Assembly (NCBI GenBank): GCA_016180135.1
Contig: JACPBV010000008.1
Coordinates: forward strand, 1 to 64,000
DNA from: Candidatus Woesearchaeota archaeon
GTDB lineage: Archaea > Nanobdellota > Nanobdellia > Woesearchaeales > JACPBV01
DNA length: 64,000 nt
Direction: 5' to 3'
The translations under genes and the position numbers were made by a program. How positions within the stretch are numbered: position 1 is the stretch's first letter; the number at the start of each line of letters is the position of its first letter. The notes under the pieces are model-generated. The model searched no databases and was not told where the DNA came from. It worked only from the letters and a program-made list of their open reading frames with translations. This document shows positions 29,405 to 38,078 of this stretch, piece after piece.

Positions 29405-29484
29405 AGTGCATTCATTCTCATAGTGCATTCATTCTCATAGTGCATTCATTCTCATAGTGCATTCATTCTCATAGTGCATTCATT
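29401..29484. repeat. 17-bp x5 tandem repeat spanning the start codon of the upstream lipid gene
   Basis: TCATAGTGCATTCATTC repeated. Confidence 0.95.
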
Positions 29485-29551
29485 ATGGAATCATCTACTA
29501 TGCAGGAGAGTAATTTTGCAATAGCAAAATTTTCTCGCTGGGTTGGAATCC

Positions 29552-30172
29552 TCAGGATTTTTTGGCAGGTATTGCGATGATGCTTGTTCCGCCATACACC
29601 CGGGCACCCGCCTTTACCAAAACCCGGGCTTCCGCCGGAAGGACAACTGCAGTCTGGCTGCCCATCGAAATCAGGCCGATCTTTTCGCCTTTATTAACCT
29701 TCTGTCCCAAAGTTACAAAACAATGTATCCTTCTTGCCAGGAAGCCCGCAATCTGGATGACCGCCATCCTTCCTAGCGGAGTATCAATCATGATCGCATT
29801 ATTTTCATTGAGAAAGCTTTTTTCAGGGTGGCCGGCATTGAAGAATTTCCCCCGGGTATAGGTTATATTTTTGACAGTTCCGCCGTAAGGGGACCGGGTG
29901 AAATGCACATTAAGGGGGGACATGAAGATAGAGATGAGCTGCCCCCGTGCGTCGGGCAGGGAAATTTTTCCCAGCCAGCCTTTCCTGAGAGTCTTGTTTT
30001 TCCTGTCCAGTTTTTCAACCCTCATCACTGTCCCGTCAGCAGGGCTTACAATAGCATCCTCTTCAGGGATTGCCCTTTTGGGATCCCGCAAAAAAACAAA
30101 TCTGTAAAACAGGAAGAAAACTATCACGAGAATAAGGATGCTCAGGATGAGCCATGGGATAAACGCTACCAT
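29552..30172 (-). CDS. phosphatidylserine (archaetidylserine) decarboxylase-like protein
   Basis: IVSPADGTVMRVEK, NVHFTRSPYGGTVKN, LISMGSQTAVVLP. Confidence 0.88.
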   Translation of the reverse strand: MVAFIPWLILSILILVIVFFLFYRFVFLRDPKRAIPEEDAIVSPADGTVMRVEKLDRKNKTLRKGWLGKISLPDARGQLISIFMSPLNVHFTRSPYGGTVKNITYTRGKFFNAGHPEKSFLNENNAIMIDTPLGRMAVIQIAGFLARRIHCFVTLGQKVNKGEKIGLISMGSQTAVVLPAEARVLVKAGARVYGGTSIIAIPAKKS

Positions 30173-30705
30173 CGCTCCCCTCTGATTTTCAGGAAATAAG
30201 CGGCATGGTTCACCAGTATCAGCCCGGCGACGCTGATCAATACTGCAGTGACGAAAAATTTCAATGAGTAATCTGTTATAAGGCTTCCCATCAGCAGGGC
30301 TCCCAGGACAAAATCGAGCTGATCCCAGGGGATGAATGAACTTCCCGGGGCGACATGGAAGCGCCTCTTGAAGAAGCTTTTGATGAGGTCGCCGGCAATT
30401 GCTCCGAAGCCGAGCAAAAATCCAATAAGGGGCCACTGCGCATAATCGACGATCGCAAGGCCCTGCATCGCCGGAAGGCCGGAAAGAAGATTCTGGATGA
30501 AGGCGGCAGCAAGCCCAAAAATAATCGCAAAAAGAAATCCTCGCACGGTCTTATGGCTGCCGAAAATATCTTCTGCCCCTAACTTTTTTCTAAAGTCAAG
30601 CGGAACAGCCCATGAAACAAAAACTTTTCTCATGATGACCGGAGCCATGTTGGCAAAATAGGCGGGAAGCATGAAATAGCATGCCTGCAATATTAGTGAG
30701 GCCAT
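30166..30705 (-). CDS. carS: CDP-archaeol synthase
   Basis: DFRKKLGAEDIFGSHKTVRGF, GDLIKSFFKRRFHVAPGSSFIPWDQLDFVLGAL. Confidence 0.9.
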   Translation of the reverse strand: MASLILQACYFMLPAYFANMAPVIMRKVFVSWAVPLDFRKKLGAEDIFGSHKTVRGFLFAIIFGLAAAFIQNLLSGLPAMQGLAIVDYAQWPLIGFLLGFGAIAGDLIKSFFKRRFHVAPGSSFIPWDQLDFVLGALLMGSLITDYSLKFFVTAVLISVAGLILVNHAAYFLKIRGERW

Positions 30706-31379
30706 GATCTCAGCCCCATCCTGCACGATGCTTTTGCAAAAAAGCTCAGCGACGCCCCAAACAATGCGGTATGGCTCCTGCCGAAGACCATCGTCTTTTT
30801 CTTCAGGAGGGCTTCCCGCAGGCTGCCCTCAAAGACGGTGCAGCATTTTCCCAGCTCAAAAGGGAAATGGGTGTCAGAGCCGGCAGACTTCGGCATGTCC
30901 AGCTTCTCAGCAAGGCGCCCTGCCAGCGCATTGGCATAAGGGGCAGTCCTTGAGTTGAAGCACTCAATCACATCAGGATATGAATCTTTGGAAAGCCCTT
31001 CCCTCTTGAAATAGGCTCTTGGCAAAAATCGGAACGGATGGGCGATGATGGAGATGCCTCCCTGCTGGCGGATCTCCTCGATCACTTCTTCAAAAACACG
31101 GGACTTGATATCTTTGTGGAGATAAAGCCCAAGCACATGCCCCCTGTCAGTGTATCTCTCACTGCCAACAATCACCTCAAAATTTTTATCCTTGTTCAGT
31201 TTCCTGACAGCCAACCCCCCCCTGAGGGTGTTATGGTCGGTGATAGCCGCACCATCCAGGCCGATCTTTTTTGCTAACTTCAGAAGATGGAGCGGCTTGA
31301 AGGTAGAGCAGGTTGAATAATGGGTGTGGTTGTGCAGGTCGTATTTCATCTGTCCATCAGCTTGATTACTCATCATCAA
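30693..31379 (-). CDS. PHP-domain phosphoesterase
   Basis: YDLHNHTHYSTCSTF, ITDHNTLRG, AHPFRF, SAGSDTHF. Confidence 0.88.
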   Translation of the reverse strand: MMMSNQADGQMKYDLHNHTHYSTCSTFKPLHLLKLAKKIGLDGAAITDHNTLRGGLAVRKLNKDKNFEVIVGSERYTDRGHVLGLYLHKDIKSRVFEEVIEEIRQQGGISIIAHPFRFLPRAYFKREGLSKDSYPDVIECFNSRTAPYANALAGRLAEKLDMPKSAGSDTHFPFELGKCCTVFEGSLREALLKKKTMVFGRSHTALFGASLSFFAKASCRMGLRSWPH

Positions 31380-31439
31380 TGCCTTCTATAAAAACCTTTC
31401 GAGCAAACCTTTTTAACCCGGCAGGATTATTCTCTGCAG

Positions 31440-32906
31440 ATGAACACAATCCTTGACTGCTACACCGATGAGCCTGCAGGATTGGGCGTCCCCCCGTATC
31501 TGGGAACTTACCCGAGATATATTGCCGGCTATCTTGGGGGTGAGGTGAACTACCTTACTATTGATGACCTGAGATTCTGGAAAAAATATAATTTCCGGCG
31601 GAAGGTTCCGAAGGCATCCGAAAAGTCAGACATCTATACCTACAACCTCACAAATAATGCTGACCGGGTTAAAGAGATCCTGGAAAAGACTGATACTCTG
31701 TTTGTCATCCTTGGTGTGCACGTCCCGGGTAAGTATCTCTCGGCGATGCCGGGAACATTGCATGAGCTTGCTCCTTTGCTGGAAGGGCTTTCCTGCAGAA
31801 AAATTCTGACCGGGCCGGCAGTATTCGGGACCCAGCTTCATGGGGGGAAAACTTTCGAGAAGGCAAGCCTTGAGGTCTTTGATAAGGTTGACCCTTCATT
31901 GTATGGATTTTCTTATGAAACAGTAACAGATTTTGCCGTCAGGGGCGCATCGCTTCTCAGCCAGATTCCCGATCTGAGGATGATGGAGATTGAGACGGGA
32001 AAGGGATGCGATATAGGGAGATGCAGCTTCTGCACAGAGCCTTTAAAGAGCAGAGTGGAGTTCAGGAAAAATGAAGACATCCTCAGGGAAATCGCCTCGT
32101 TGTATGCTGCAGGAGCAAGATATTTCCGGCTCGGGAAGCAGACCTGCTTCTACACCATCCCTTTTGCTGCCGAACTGCTGAAAAGCATCAGGGAAAGCTG
32201 CCCCGGCATCAAAGTCCTGCACATCGACAACTGCAATCCGGTAAAGGTGATGATTGACCACAAGAAGAATGGTGACAGGATAACAAAAGCAATTGTGCAA
32301 TACTGCACCTCGGGAAATGTCGCAGCCTTTGGGATTGAAAGCTTTGACCTTGCCGTTGTGAGGGATAACACGCTCAATACGCTGCCCCAGGTCGGCTATG
32401 ATGCGATAAAGGCCATAAACCATCTTGGCTCTGAGCGCGGGCCTGACGGGCTTCCAAGATTTATCCCCGGCATCAACATCATCTTCGGCCTGAGGGGAGA
32501 GACAAAAAAGACCCACGAAGAGAATATGCGGTGGCTGAAAAAGGCTTATGATGAAGGCCTGTTTTTGAGAAGGATCAACATCAGGAAGGCTGCCCTCTTT
32601 GAAGGGACTTCCCTCCACAAAGACCCCGGGAAGGCGATGAGAAAAAACCAGAGATGGTATTGGAAATGGAGGAATGATATCCGGCAGCATATCGATTTCC
32701 CCATGCTGCAGAGGCTTGTCCCCAAGGGTTCTGTGATCCGGGAATGCTATGCGGAGATCTACGACGGCAACACAACCTTCTGCAGGCAGTTCGGAACATA
32801 CCCCCTGATTGTCGGCGTCAAGGGAAGGCTGCCCCTCAAGGAGTTCTTCGACCTCAAAGTCACGGGCCATATGCTGAGGAGCGTGACCGGTGAGGTTGTG
32901 CAATGA
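31440..32906 (+). CDS. radical SAM protein (YgiQ-related)
   Basis: ETGKGCDIGRCSFCTEPLKSRVEFR; long radical SAM barrel. Confidence 0.85.
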   Translation: MNTILDCYTDEPAGLGVPPYLGTYPRYIAGYLGGEVNYLTIDDLRFWKKYNFRRKVPKASEKSDIYTYNLTNNADRVKEILEKTDTLFVILGVHVPGKYLSAMPGTLHELAPLLEGLSCRKILTGPAVFGTQLHGGKTFEKASLEVFDKVDPSLYGFSYETVTDFAVRGASLLSQIPDLRMMEIETGKGCDIGRCSFCTEPLKSRVEFRKNEDILREIASLYAAGARYFRLGKQTCFYTIPFAAELLKSIRESCPGIKVLHIDNCNPVKVMIDHKKNGDRITKAIVQYCTSGNVAAFGIESFDLAVVRDNTLNTLPQVGYDAIKAINHLGSERGPDGLPRFIPGINIIFGLRGETKKTHEENMRWLKKAYDEGLFLRRINIRKAALFEGTSLHKDPGKAMRKNQRWYWKWRNDIRQHIDFPMLQRLVPKGSVIRECYAEIYDGNTTFCRQFGTYPLIVGVKGRLPLKEFFDLKVTGHMLRSVTGEVVQ

Positions 32907-32930
32907 GAATCCTCCTTTATCTCCCGAACA

Positions 32931-33125
32931 TCTAACTTAATTCCTGTTTCTTCTCGTATCACCTCAGGATTGAGAATCCCTAGATATCACTATAATCTCT
33001 AACCTAATTCCTGTTTACTCTTGTAACTCGGGATTGACAAGGCCCAGTTATCACCATACCATCTAACCTAAGTCCTGTTTCCTCTTGCATCATCTCAGGA
33101 TTGAGAATCCCCATTTATCACCCGA
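32931..33125. repeat. tandem repeat, about 65 bp x3
   Basis: TCTAACYTAAKTCCTGTTT...CTCAGGATTGAGAATCCC...TATCACC at 32931, 32998, 33062. Confidence 0.9.
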
Positions 33126-33199
33126 ACATAAGAGTTGGGCAGCACGCCTCCAATAAACAATCAAATTTTTATATACATTGATTCTGGATAAGCATTACC

Positions 33200-34372
33200 A
33201 TGCCCTCAGGACAGATCAGCACCAAAGGCTTCTACTATCTTCTCGTGGTTATCGCAGCAGGCCTCACGCTCCTCTATGGGTTTAATGCGGTGCAGAAAAT
33301 CAGGCAGTCTTCAGAACAGCTGGACGTCTCCTATGTCGCTGCGTCGCTGCAGGGCTTCATCAAAAAATCACAGAAGGGCTCCTTTGGCAGCATCGAAGAG
33401 CATATCCTTGGCCTTCCTGCCAGCGCAGAATATGTGTGCTTTGCCGACCGGTCAAAAAATATTTCTCCGTTGGTGAACTGCCCGCTGAATGCGCAGCTTG
33501 AGTTGTATCCTGGCAAGGATGTCTTTATCAGCCCTTTCAGCGAGTTCAGTCCGCTCGCAATAGGGGGCTATGAGCTTGATGAAAAAGAAAATCCCCTCTG
33601 CCTTAAGGCCTCCAAAGGAGTCATCCGCCTGAGCACAACAGCCAACGGCCCTAAAGCGGTGGTGAGCACTTTCGATTCCGGCAGAAAGCGGCAGGACTGC
33701 GTTGCGGTCTCCGCCAAAGGGAACCCTGATGATTCTTTGGACATCGTCTTTCTGGGATTGGGGTATACGGGCTTTGACAATTTCGCAAAAGACGTTGATG
33801 CTAATATGAAGATTCTCCTTGCGGCAGAGCCGATGAGATCGTTCGGTGAAAAAATAAATCTCTACAGGATCGACCGCTTTGAAGAGATGGGCTGCGAAGT
33901 TGGAGACTACATCAAATGTGATGAGTTTGAGGTAAAGAAGCTTGCTGCATCCTGTCCCCACGATTTTGTCATCATCCTCGCAAGCAGGAGCAAGATCAAA
34001 GATTTCATCAAGCCGGTCCGCTCAAGCAGCGTCTCGAATATGGTCAAGGTCAATACTGCAGATAATCCTTCTGTCATCATCCATGAATTCGGCCATGCGT
34101 TTGGAAGCCTGGCTGATGAATACGTCGATGAAAAATATTACAGCTCTCTGGGCATTAACATCGCATCGTTCCCCAACTGCGATTATCCGGAATGCAGGAA
34201 GTGGTCGCTGATGGAGGGCACAGGATGTTTTGAAGGCTGTTCGCTCAGCAGCCTGGCAAGGCCGACAAAAAACTCCATCATGAGGTCATTGCAGGCCGAT
34301 GAGTTTGGAGTCCTGAACGAGGGAGTCATGAGGGAAAAGCTTGAAAAGTATGGTGGGCCGGCATGGCAATGA
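33200..34372 (+). CDS. membrane-anchored M64-like zinc metallopeptidase
   Basis: N-terminal TM; VIIHEFGHAFGSLADEY. Confidence 0.75.
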   Translation: MPSGQISTKGFYYLLVVIAAGLTLLYGFNAVQKIRQSSEQLDVSYVAASLQGFIKKSQKGSFGSIEEHILGLPASAEYVCFADRSKNISPLVNCPLNAQLELYPGKDVFISPFSEFSPLAIGGYELDEKENPLCLKASKGVIRLSTTANGPKAVVSTFDSGRKRQDCVAVSAKGNPDDSLDIVFLGLGYTGFDNFAKDVDANMKILLAAEPMRSFGEKINLYRIDRFEEMGCEVGDYIKCDEFEVKKLAASCPHDFVIILASRSKIKDFIKPVRSSSVSNMVKVNTADNPSVIIHEFGHAFGSLADEYVDEKYYSSLGINIASFPNCDYPECRKWSLMEGTGCFEGCSLSSLARPTKNSIMRSLQADEFGVLNEGVMREKLEKYGGPAWQ

Positions 34373-35091
34373 AAAAATTCGGAAAAGCGGGAAAAAAATC
34401 TTCCTGGCTGCAGCTATTGCGGGTATTTCTTTCCCTCTTTGCCTCTTTCCTTTTGGCGTCTTCCCTCTTAGCCTATTTCCTTTTGGCCCCTTCCCTCTCT
34501 GCCATTGCAGCCTCATCCCCATCATCCTCATCCCCACCCCAATCACTTTCATCCCCATCACCCTCATCCCCCTCACTCTCATCCTCATCACCCCCATCTC
34601 TATCAACTCCATCCCCCTCATCCGCATCATCTTCAGTCCTGATCGTGAATTTTAATTATGACAACGGGCTTATCTCCTACAAAGACCGCATCATCAAATG
34701 CGGCTTCAGCCCGGATTACGCCCTCCAGCCGGAGGAAGGATACAGAGCAGAGCTTATTTCTGTGAACAATGAGGTTCTTTACAGCTTCACCTTCGAAATT
34801 CCCCTTAAAGTCAATGTTGATCTTGGAGATCCCGTCTTCAAGACATTATCCGGGGGGATGATCATCCTGAACAGGACCGACTTTGCCCTGACCTTTCCCG
34901 GATTTGACAACGCAAAATCAGCGGTTATCTACAACCCGAGAAAATACAAAGTTCTCGAGGTTCCGCTCATCGAGGAGCAATTTATCGGGAAAAAGGGAAA
35001 CTGGATGTGGCTCCTGGCTTTGATCCTTTTGCTGATTATCGCTTATGCTGCATATAGGCATTATCGGAACAGGGATGGGGAGAAGAGATAA
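34363..35091 (+). CDS. Ser/Pro-rich membrane-anchored surface protein
   Basis: SP-like start, SSPSSSSPPQSLSSPSPSSPSL linker, C-terminal TM; overlaps upstream stop. Confidence 0.65.
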   Translation: MAMKKFGKAGKKSSWLQLLRVFLSLFASFLLASSLLAYFLLAPSLSAIAASSPSSSSPPQSLSSPSPSSPSLSSSSPPSLSTPSPSSASSSVLIVNFNYDNGLISYKDRIIKCGFSPDYALQPEEGYRAELISVNNEVLYSFTFEIPLKVNVDLGDPVFKTLSGGMIILNRTDFALTFPGFDNAKSAVIYNPRKYKVLEVPLIEEQFIGKKGNWMWLLALILLLIIAYAAYRHYRNRDGEKR

Positions 35092-35188
35092 TCCTGGGAA
35101 GTGTTGGGCCGGAAAAGAAGTTTATTGCCTGCCGGCCAACCTTTTTTACAGAAAGCCTTATAAATAATTTCCAAGTTTCTCTGGCTAT

Positions 35189-35286
35189 GCCCCAGTAGCT
35201 TAGCAGGTAGAGCGTGTGACTGTTAATTTCTCAATCAAGGGAAACATGACATCACAAGGTCACCAGTTCGAGTCTGGTCTGGGGCG
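35189..35286 (+). tRNA. tRNA-Asn(GTT) with 25-nt intron at 37/38
   Basis: GCCCCAG...CTGGGGC acceptor; TGTGA-CTGTTA^ATTTCTCAATCAAGGGAAACATGAC^A-TCACA; ACCAGTTCGAGTCTGGT. Confidence 0.92.
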
Positions 35287-35461
35287 CTTTCATTACTTAT
35301 CAGGAGCAAATTTTCTAATTTTTTTGAATTGACAAGAAACGGAAAAGGGAGGTCCTACCTTTTACCCCGACGAGAGAAACATTTAAATATAACCTACAAT
35401 TAGTATCAACTGATATTATGAATGACATAAATGGTATAAATATTATAAATCGTATAATAAA

Positions 35462-36076
35462 ATGGCAACGAAAACGCAAATCGAAATCATGAAGCTGCTG
35501 CTCACCACTCCTGAAAGGTCATTTACCATAAGAGGCATCGCGAAGGCATTGCGCAAGTCCTATACGCTGGTGTATAACAACATTGCAGACTTAGAAAAGA
35601 AACGCCTGACAGTTAGCGAGATTGTCCCTCCGGCGCACATTATCAGGCTTAGCCCTTTCGCACCAACTGAGATGCTGGCTGCCCTTGAGCAGGAAAGGAA
35701 AACAGAATTCCTGAAAAAACACTCCTGGGCACAGGTGCTGTTAGATGATGCATTATCGCGCACAAAAGACATTTTCTTCATCATCCTGGTTTTTGGAAGC
35801 TATGCAAAAGGAAAAGAAACCGCAAAGTCTGATATCGACCTTTTAGCTATCGTTGATGGCAGGCAAAAGATAGCCGCCATGGAAAACATTTTTCATGAGG
35901 TATATACAAAAATTAAAAAAGGCATTCATGTTGTTCCTGCAGATGACTTTGTTGAGATGATAAAAAACACAAACGAGTTAAATATAGGGAACGAGGCAAA
36001 AAAGCACCACATCATCCTGTATGGGGCAGAACTGTATTATCAATTATTGAAGAATGCCGGAAGCATAATACCATGA
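35462..36076 (+). CDS. wHTH + MNT-type nucleotidyltransferase
   Basis: VFGSYAKGKETAKSDIDLLAI with N-terminal wHTH. Confidence 0.85.
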   Translation: MATKTQIEIMKLLLTTPERSFTIRGIAKALRKSYTLVYNNIADLEKKRLTVSEIVPPAHIIRLSPFAPTEMLAALEQERKTEFLKKHSWAQVLLDDALSRTKDIFFIILVFGSYAKGKETAKSDIDLLAIVDGRQKIAAMENIFHEVYTKIKKGIHVVPADDFVEMIKNTNELNIGNEAKKHHIILYGAELYYQLLKNAGSIIP

Positions 36077-36165
36077 AAGCTTTAGACAAAATAAGCGAAG
36101 AGATAAAGAGGGCTGAAGCCCAGAGTAACCTTCCTTTATCAATCCGCCATTTTGCTTACATGTAA
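36073..36165 (+). pseudogene. truncated HEPN-like partner of MNT protein
   Basis: ATGA-coupled; MKALDKISEEIKRAEAQSNLPLSIRHFAYM* then stop. Confidence 0.45.
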
Positions 36166-36167
36166 GC
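36154..36167. promoter_or_regulatory. palindromic operator candidate upstream of AbiE-like genes
   Basis: GCTTACATGTAAGC perfect palindrome; half-site ACTTACAT at 36191; TATA TTTATATAT between. Confidence 0.5.
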
Positions 36168-36201
36168 AACCTTTATATATAAGTGCCTATACTTACATCC
36201 T

Positions 36202-36771
36202 ATGAGGGGCGACAAGCGGGAGAGAATACTCAGAGTATTGCTGGACAGCAAGGAAGCATTGAGCAAGAATGAGATAGCAAAGAGGGCATTATGCACGAGG
36301 CAGTGGATCATCCTCTTTCTCAAAGGCCTGGAAAAGAAAAAGCTCCTCAAAGGGACAGGACCAAAAGACAGGAAAAATCTTTTGGAGTTCTGGATAAGCA
36401 TATCAAAAAAGCCAAAAAAGTTCAGGAGCTATATGGTAAAAGAGCCATTGGAGCTGCTGAAGAAAACGAAATTAGAGTATGCCCTTACAACCTATCAGGC
36501 AGAAAATCTGGTTCAGCATTATCTTTTTCCATCACGGATAGATATTTACATCAAAGAAGCTGATTTGGGCAGATGGCATGAATTGGTAATGAAACAAGGG
36601 CTTTATGGGAAAGGGAACTTCAGAATTATAATAGCGGATGAGCACGTTATGTTTGGAAAAAGAAACATCAATGGGCTTTCTATAGTTTCACTGCCTCAGC
36701 TTATCGTTGATTTGATAAAGGAAGGGGGGCCATGCCAGGAAGCAGGTGAAATGCTTTTGAGGAGGCTCTGA
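36202..36771 (+). CDS. AbiEi-like wHTH antitoxin
   Basis: N-terminal HTH, YALTTYQAENLVQHYLFPSRIDIYI, GLSIVSLPQLIVDLIKEGGPCQEAGEMLLRRL. Confidence 0.7.
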   Translation: MRGDKRERILRVLLDSKEALSKNEIAKRALCTRQWIILFLKGLEKKKLLKGTGPKDRKNLLEFWISISKKPKKFRSYMVKEPLELLKKTKLEYALTTYQAENLVQHYLFPSRIDIYIKEADLGRWHELVMKQGLYGKGNFRIIIADEHVMFGKRNINGLSIVSLPQLIVDLIKEGGPCQEAGEMLLRRL

Positions 36772-37538
36772 TGTACAAAGAATTCGAGACAAGAACATCG
36801 TATCAATATCTGCAAAAGGTAATCGACAGCCTTAATGAGCCCATTTCGCTTCTCGGTGGCTGGGCAGTTTTCTTTCACGTCAATGGCCGGTTTGAAAAAG
36901 CGCAGGGGAGGCCATACCTTGGCAGCAGAGATATTGATCTGGGGTTCACTTTGGGTAAAGACCCGACAGGCTCTGCCCTTGCACAGGCAATAAAGGCTTT
37001 GAAGGAAAAGCTTGGCTTCAAGCCATTGAGCTTTAGGCTTATGAAAGATATCCATACAGAAACGGGGGAGGAGATTAAAAAGGGAGAAATGGTTCCTGCA
37101 CATTTCATTTTTCCGATGTATGTTGACCTTATCGTCGACGTGATACCAAAAAATTTCAAGGAAACATTTGGATTTAATCCTATCGATGAGCCTCTTCTCA
37201 AATTTGTTTTTGAGAAAGGAGAGCATACCTTCCTGAAAGAGTTCGGTAAGAAACTTTTAGTTCCAAAGCCAGAACTTCTTCTGGCAATGAAGATAAACTC
37301 CCTTCCCAACAGGGATAGGGAGCATAAGCGAATAAAGGATATCTGCGATATATTTGCTTTGGCATGGTATTCTGGACTAAATCCAGAAAATGCCGGATTG
37401 CACAGATATGTCTCCAACAAATGCCTTAAAGATAGCTCTGTTCTCATCAGCAAAGAAGACTGCCTTAAAGCAGGCGCCCAGCTGGGCCATGATGCCCAGG
37501 AGCTCAGGAGGGCTTTTGATGCCATACTATCCCATTAA
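36771..37538 (+). CDS. AbiEii-like nucleotidyltransferase toxin
   Basis: ISLLGGWAVFFHVN...SRDIDLGF; start overlaps upstream stop (TGATG). Confidence 0.75.
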   Translation: MYKEFETRTSYQYLQKVIDSLNEPISLLGGWAVFFHVNGRFEKAQGRPYLGSRDIDLGFTLGKDPTGSALAQAIKALKEKLGFKPLSFRLMKDIHTETGEEIKKGEMVPAHFIFPMYVDLIVDVIPKNFKETFGFNPIDEPLLKFVFEKGEHTFLKEFGKKLLVPKPELLLAMKINSLPNRDREHKRIKDICDIFALAWYSGLNPENAGLHRYVSNKCLKDSSVLISKEDCLKAGAQLGHDAQELRRAFDAILSH

Positions 37539-37716
37539 ACGTCAATTCATCCTAACCATCTATATGGGGAATCCAAAGAATAACGGGCTTGGACCATCTC
37601 CAAAGCGATAATCTGGAACGTTAAGGGCGTTAAGGGGAGGGGGCGTGGACGTTTTGTCGGCCTCCGGTCTGGGGCGTTCTTTCTTCTGTGAAATTTCTTT
37701 ATTTCCAATGCGCCAT

Positions 37717-37923
37717 CGTATGAATTAAGCTCCCCTTGGAGCGGCTCTGCCATCTTCAAAACTCCCGATGGGTCTAGCGATGGCCCTGCGTCCCCGGATG
37801 GGAGAATCTTGCGTTCCGGTCTGCGGACGGAGGGCGGCCCCCCGCGACGGGCTGGCTGTATTTTTGGATGGAGTTTTGACCTTAGGATGGCAGAGCCGCT
37901 TTTGCCGGAGCTTAATTCATACG
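37717..37923. repeat. composite palindrome C (inverted orientation relative to B)
   Basis: CGTATGAATTAAGCTCC ... GGAGCTTAATTCATACG with the same internal loop and core as B. Confidence 0.9.
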
Positions 37924-37970
37924 CCCCATCGAAACGTTTATAAAAAAACTTTAAACCTTCCTTCCTATCT

Positions 37971-38078
37971 GGGTCCGTAGCTCAGCCTGGTTAGAGCGCT
38001 GCTCTGATAACTTCCAATCTCTCAAGGCAAAGGAAGGCAAAGAGGCAGAGGTCGCCGGTTCAAATCCGGTCGGGCCCA
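37971..38078 (+). tRNA. tRNA-Ile(GAT) with 33-nt intron at 37/38
   Basis: GGGTCCG...CGGGCCC; CTGCT-CTGATA^ACTTCC...AAAG^A-GGCAG; GCCGGTTCAAATCCGGT. Confidence 0.92.

Noticed and set aside
32931-33125. CRISPR array
   Set aside because: The whole 65-bp unit is repeated, with no unique spacers and no cas genes.
34341-34655. ORF 34341-34655 (FPLCLFPFGVFPLSLFPFG...)
   Set aside because: Out-of-frame reading of the TCATCCCC repeats; frame of 34363-35091 gives signal peptide, stalk and TM anchor.
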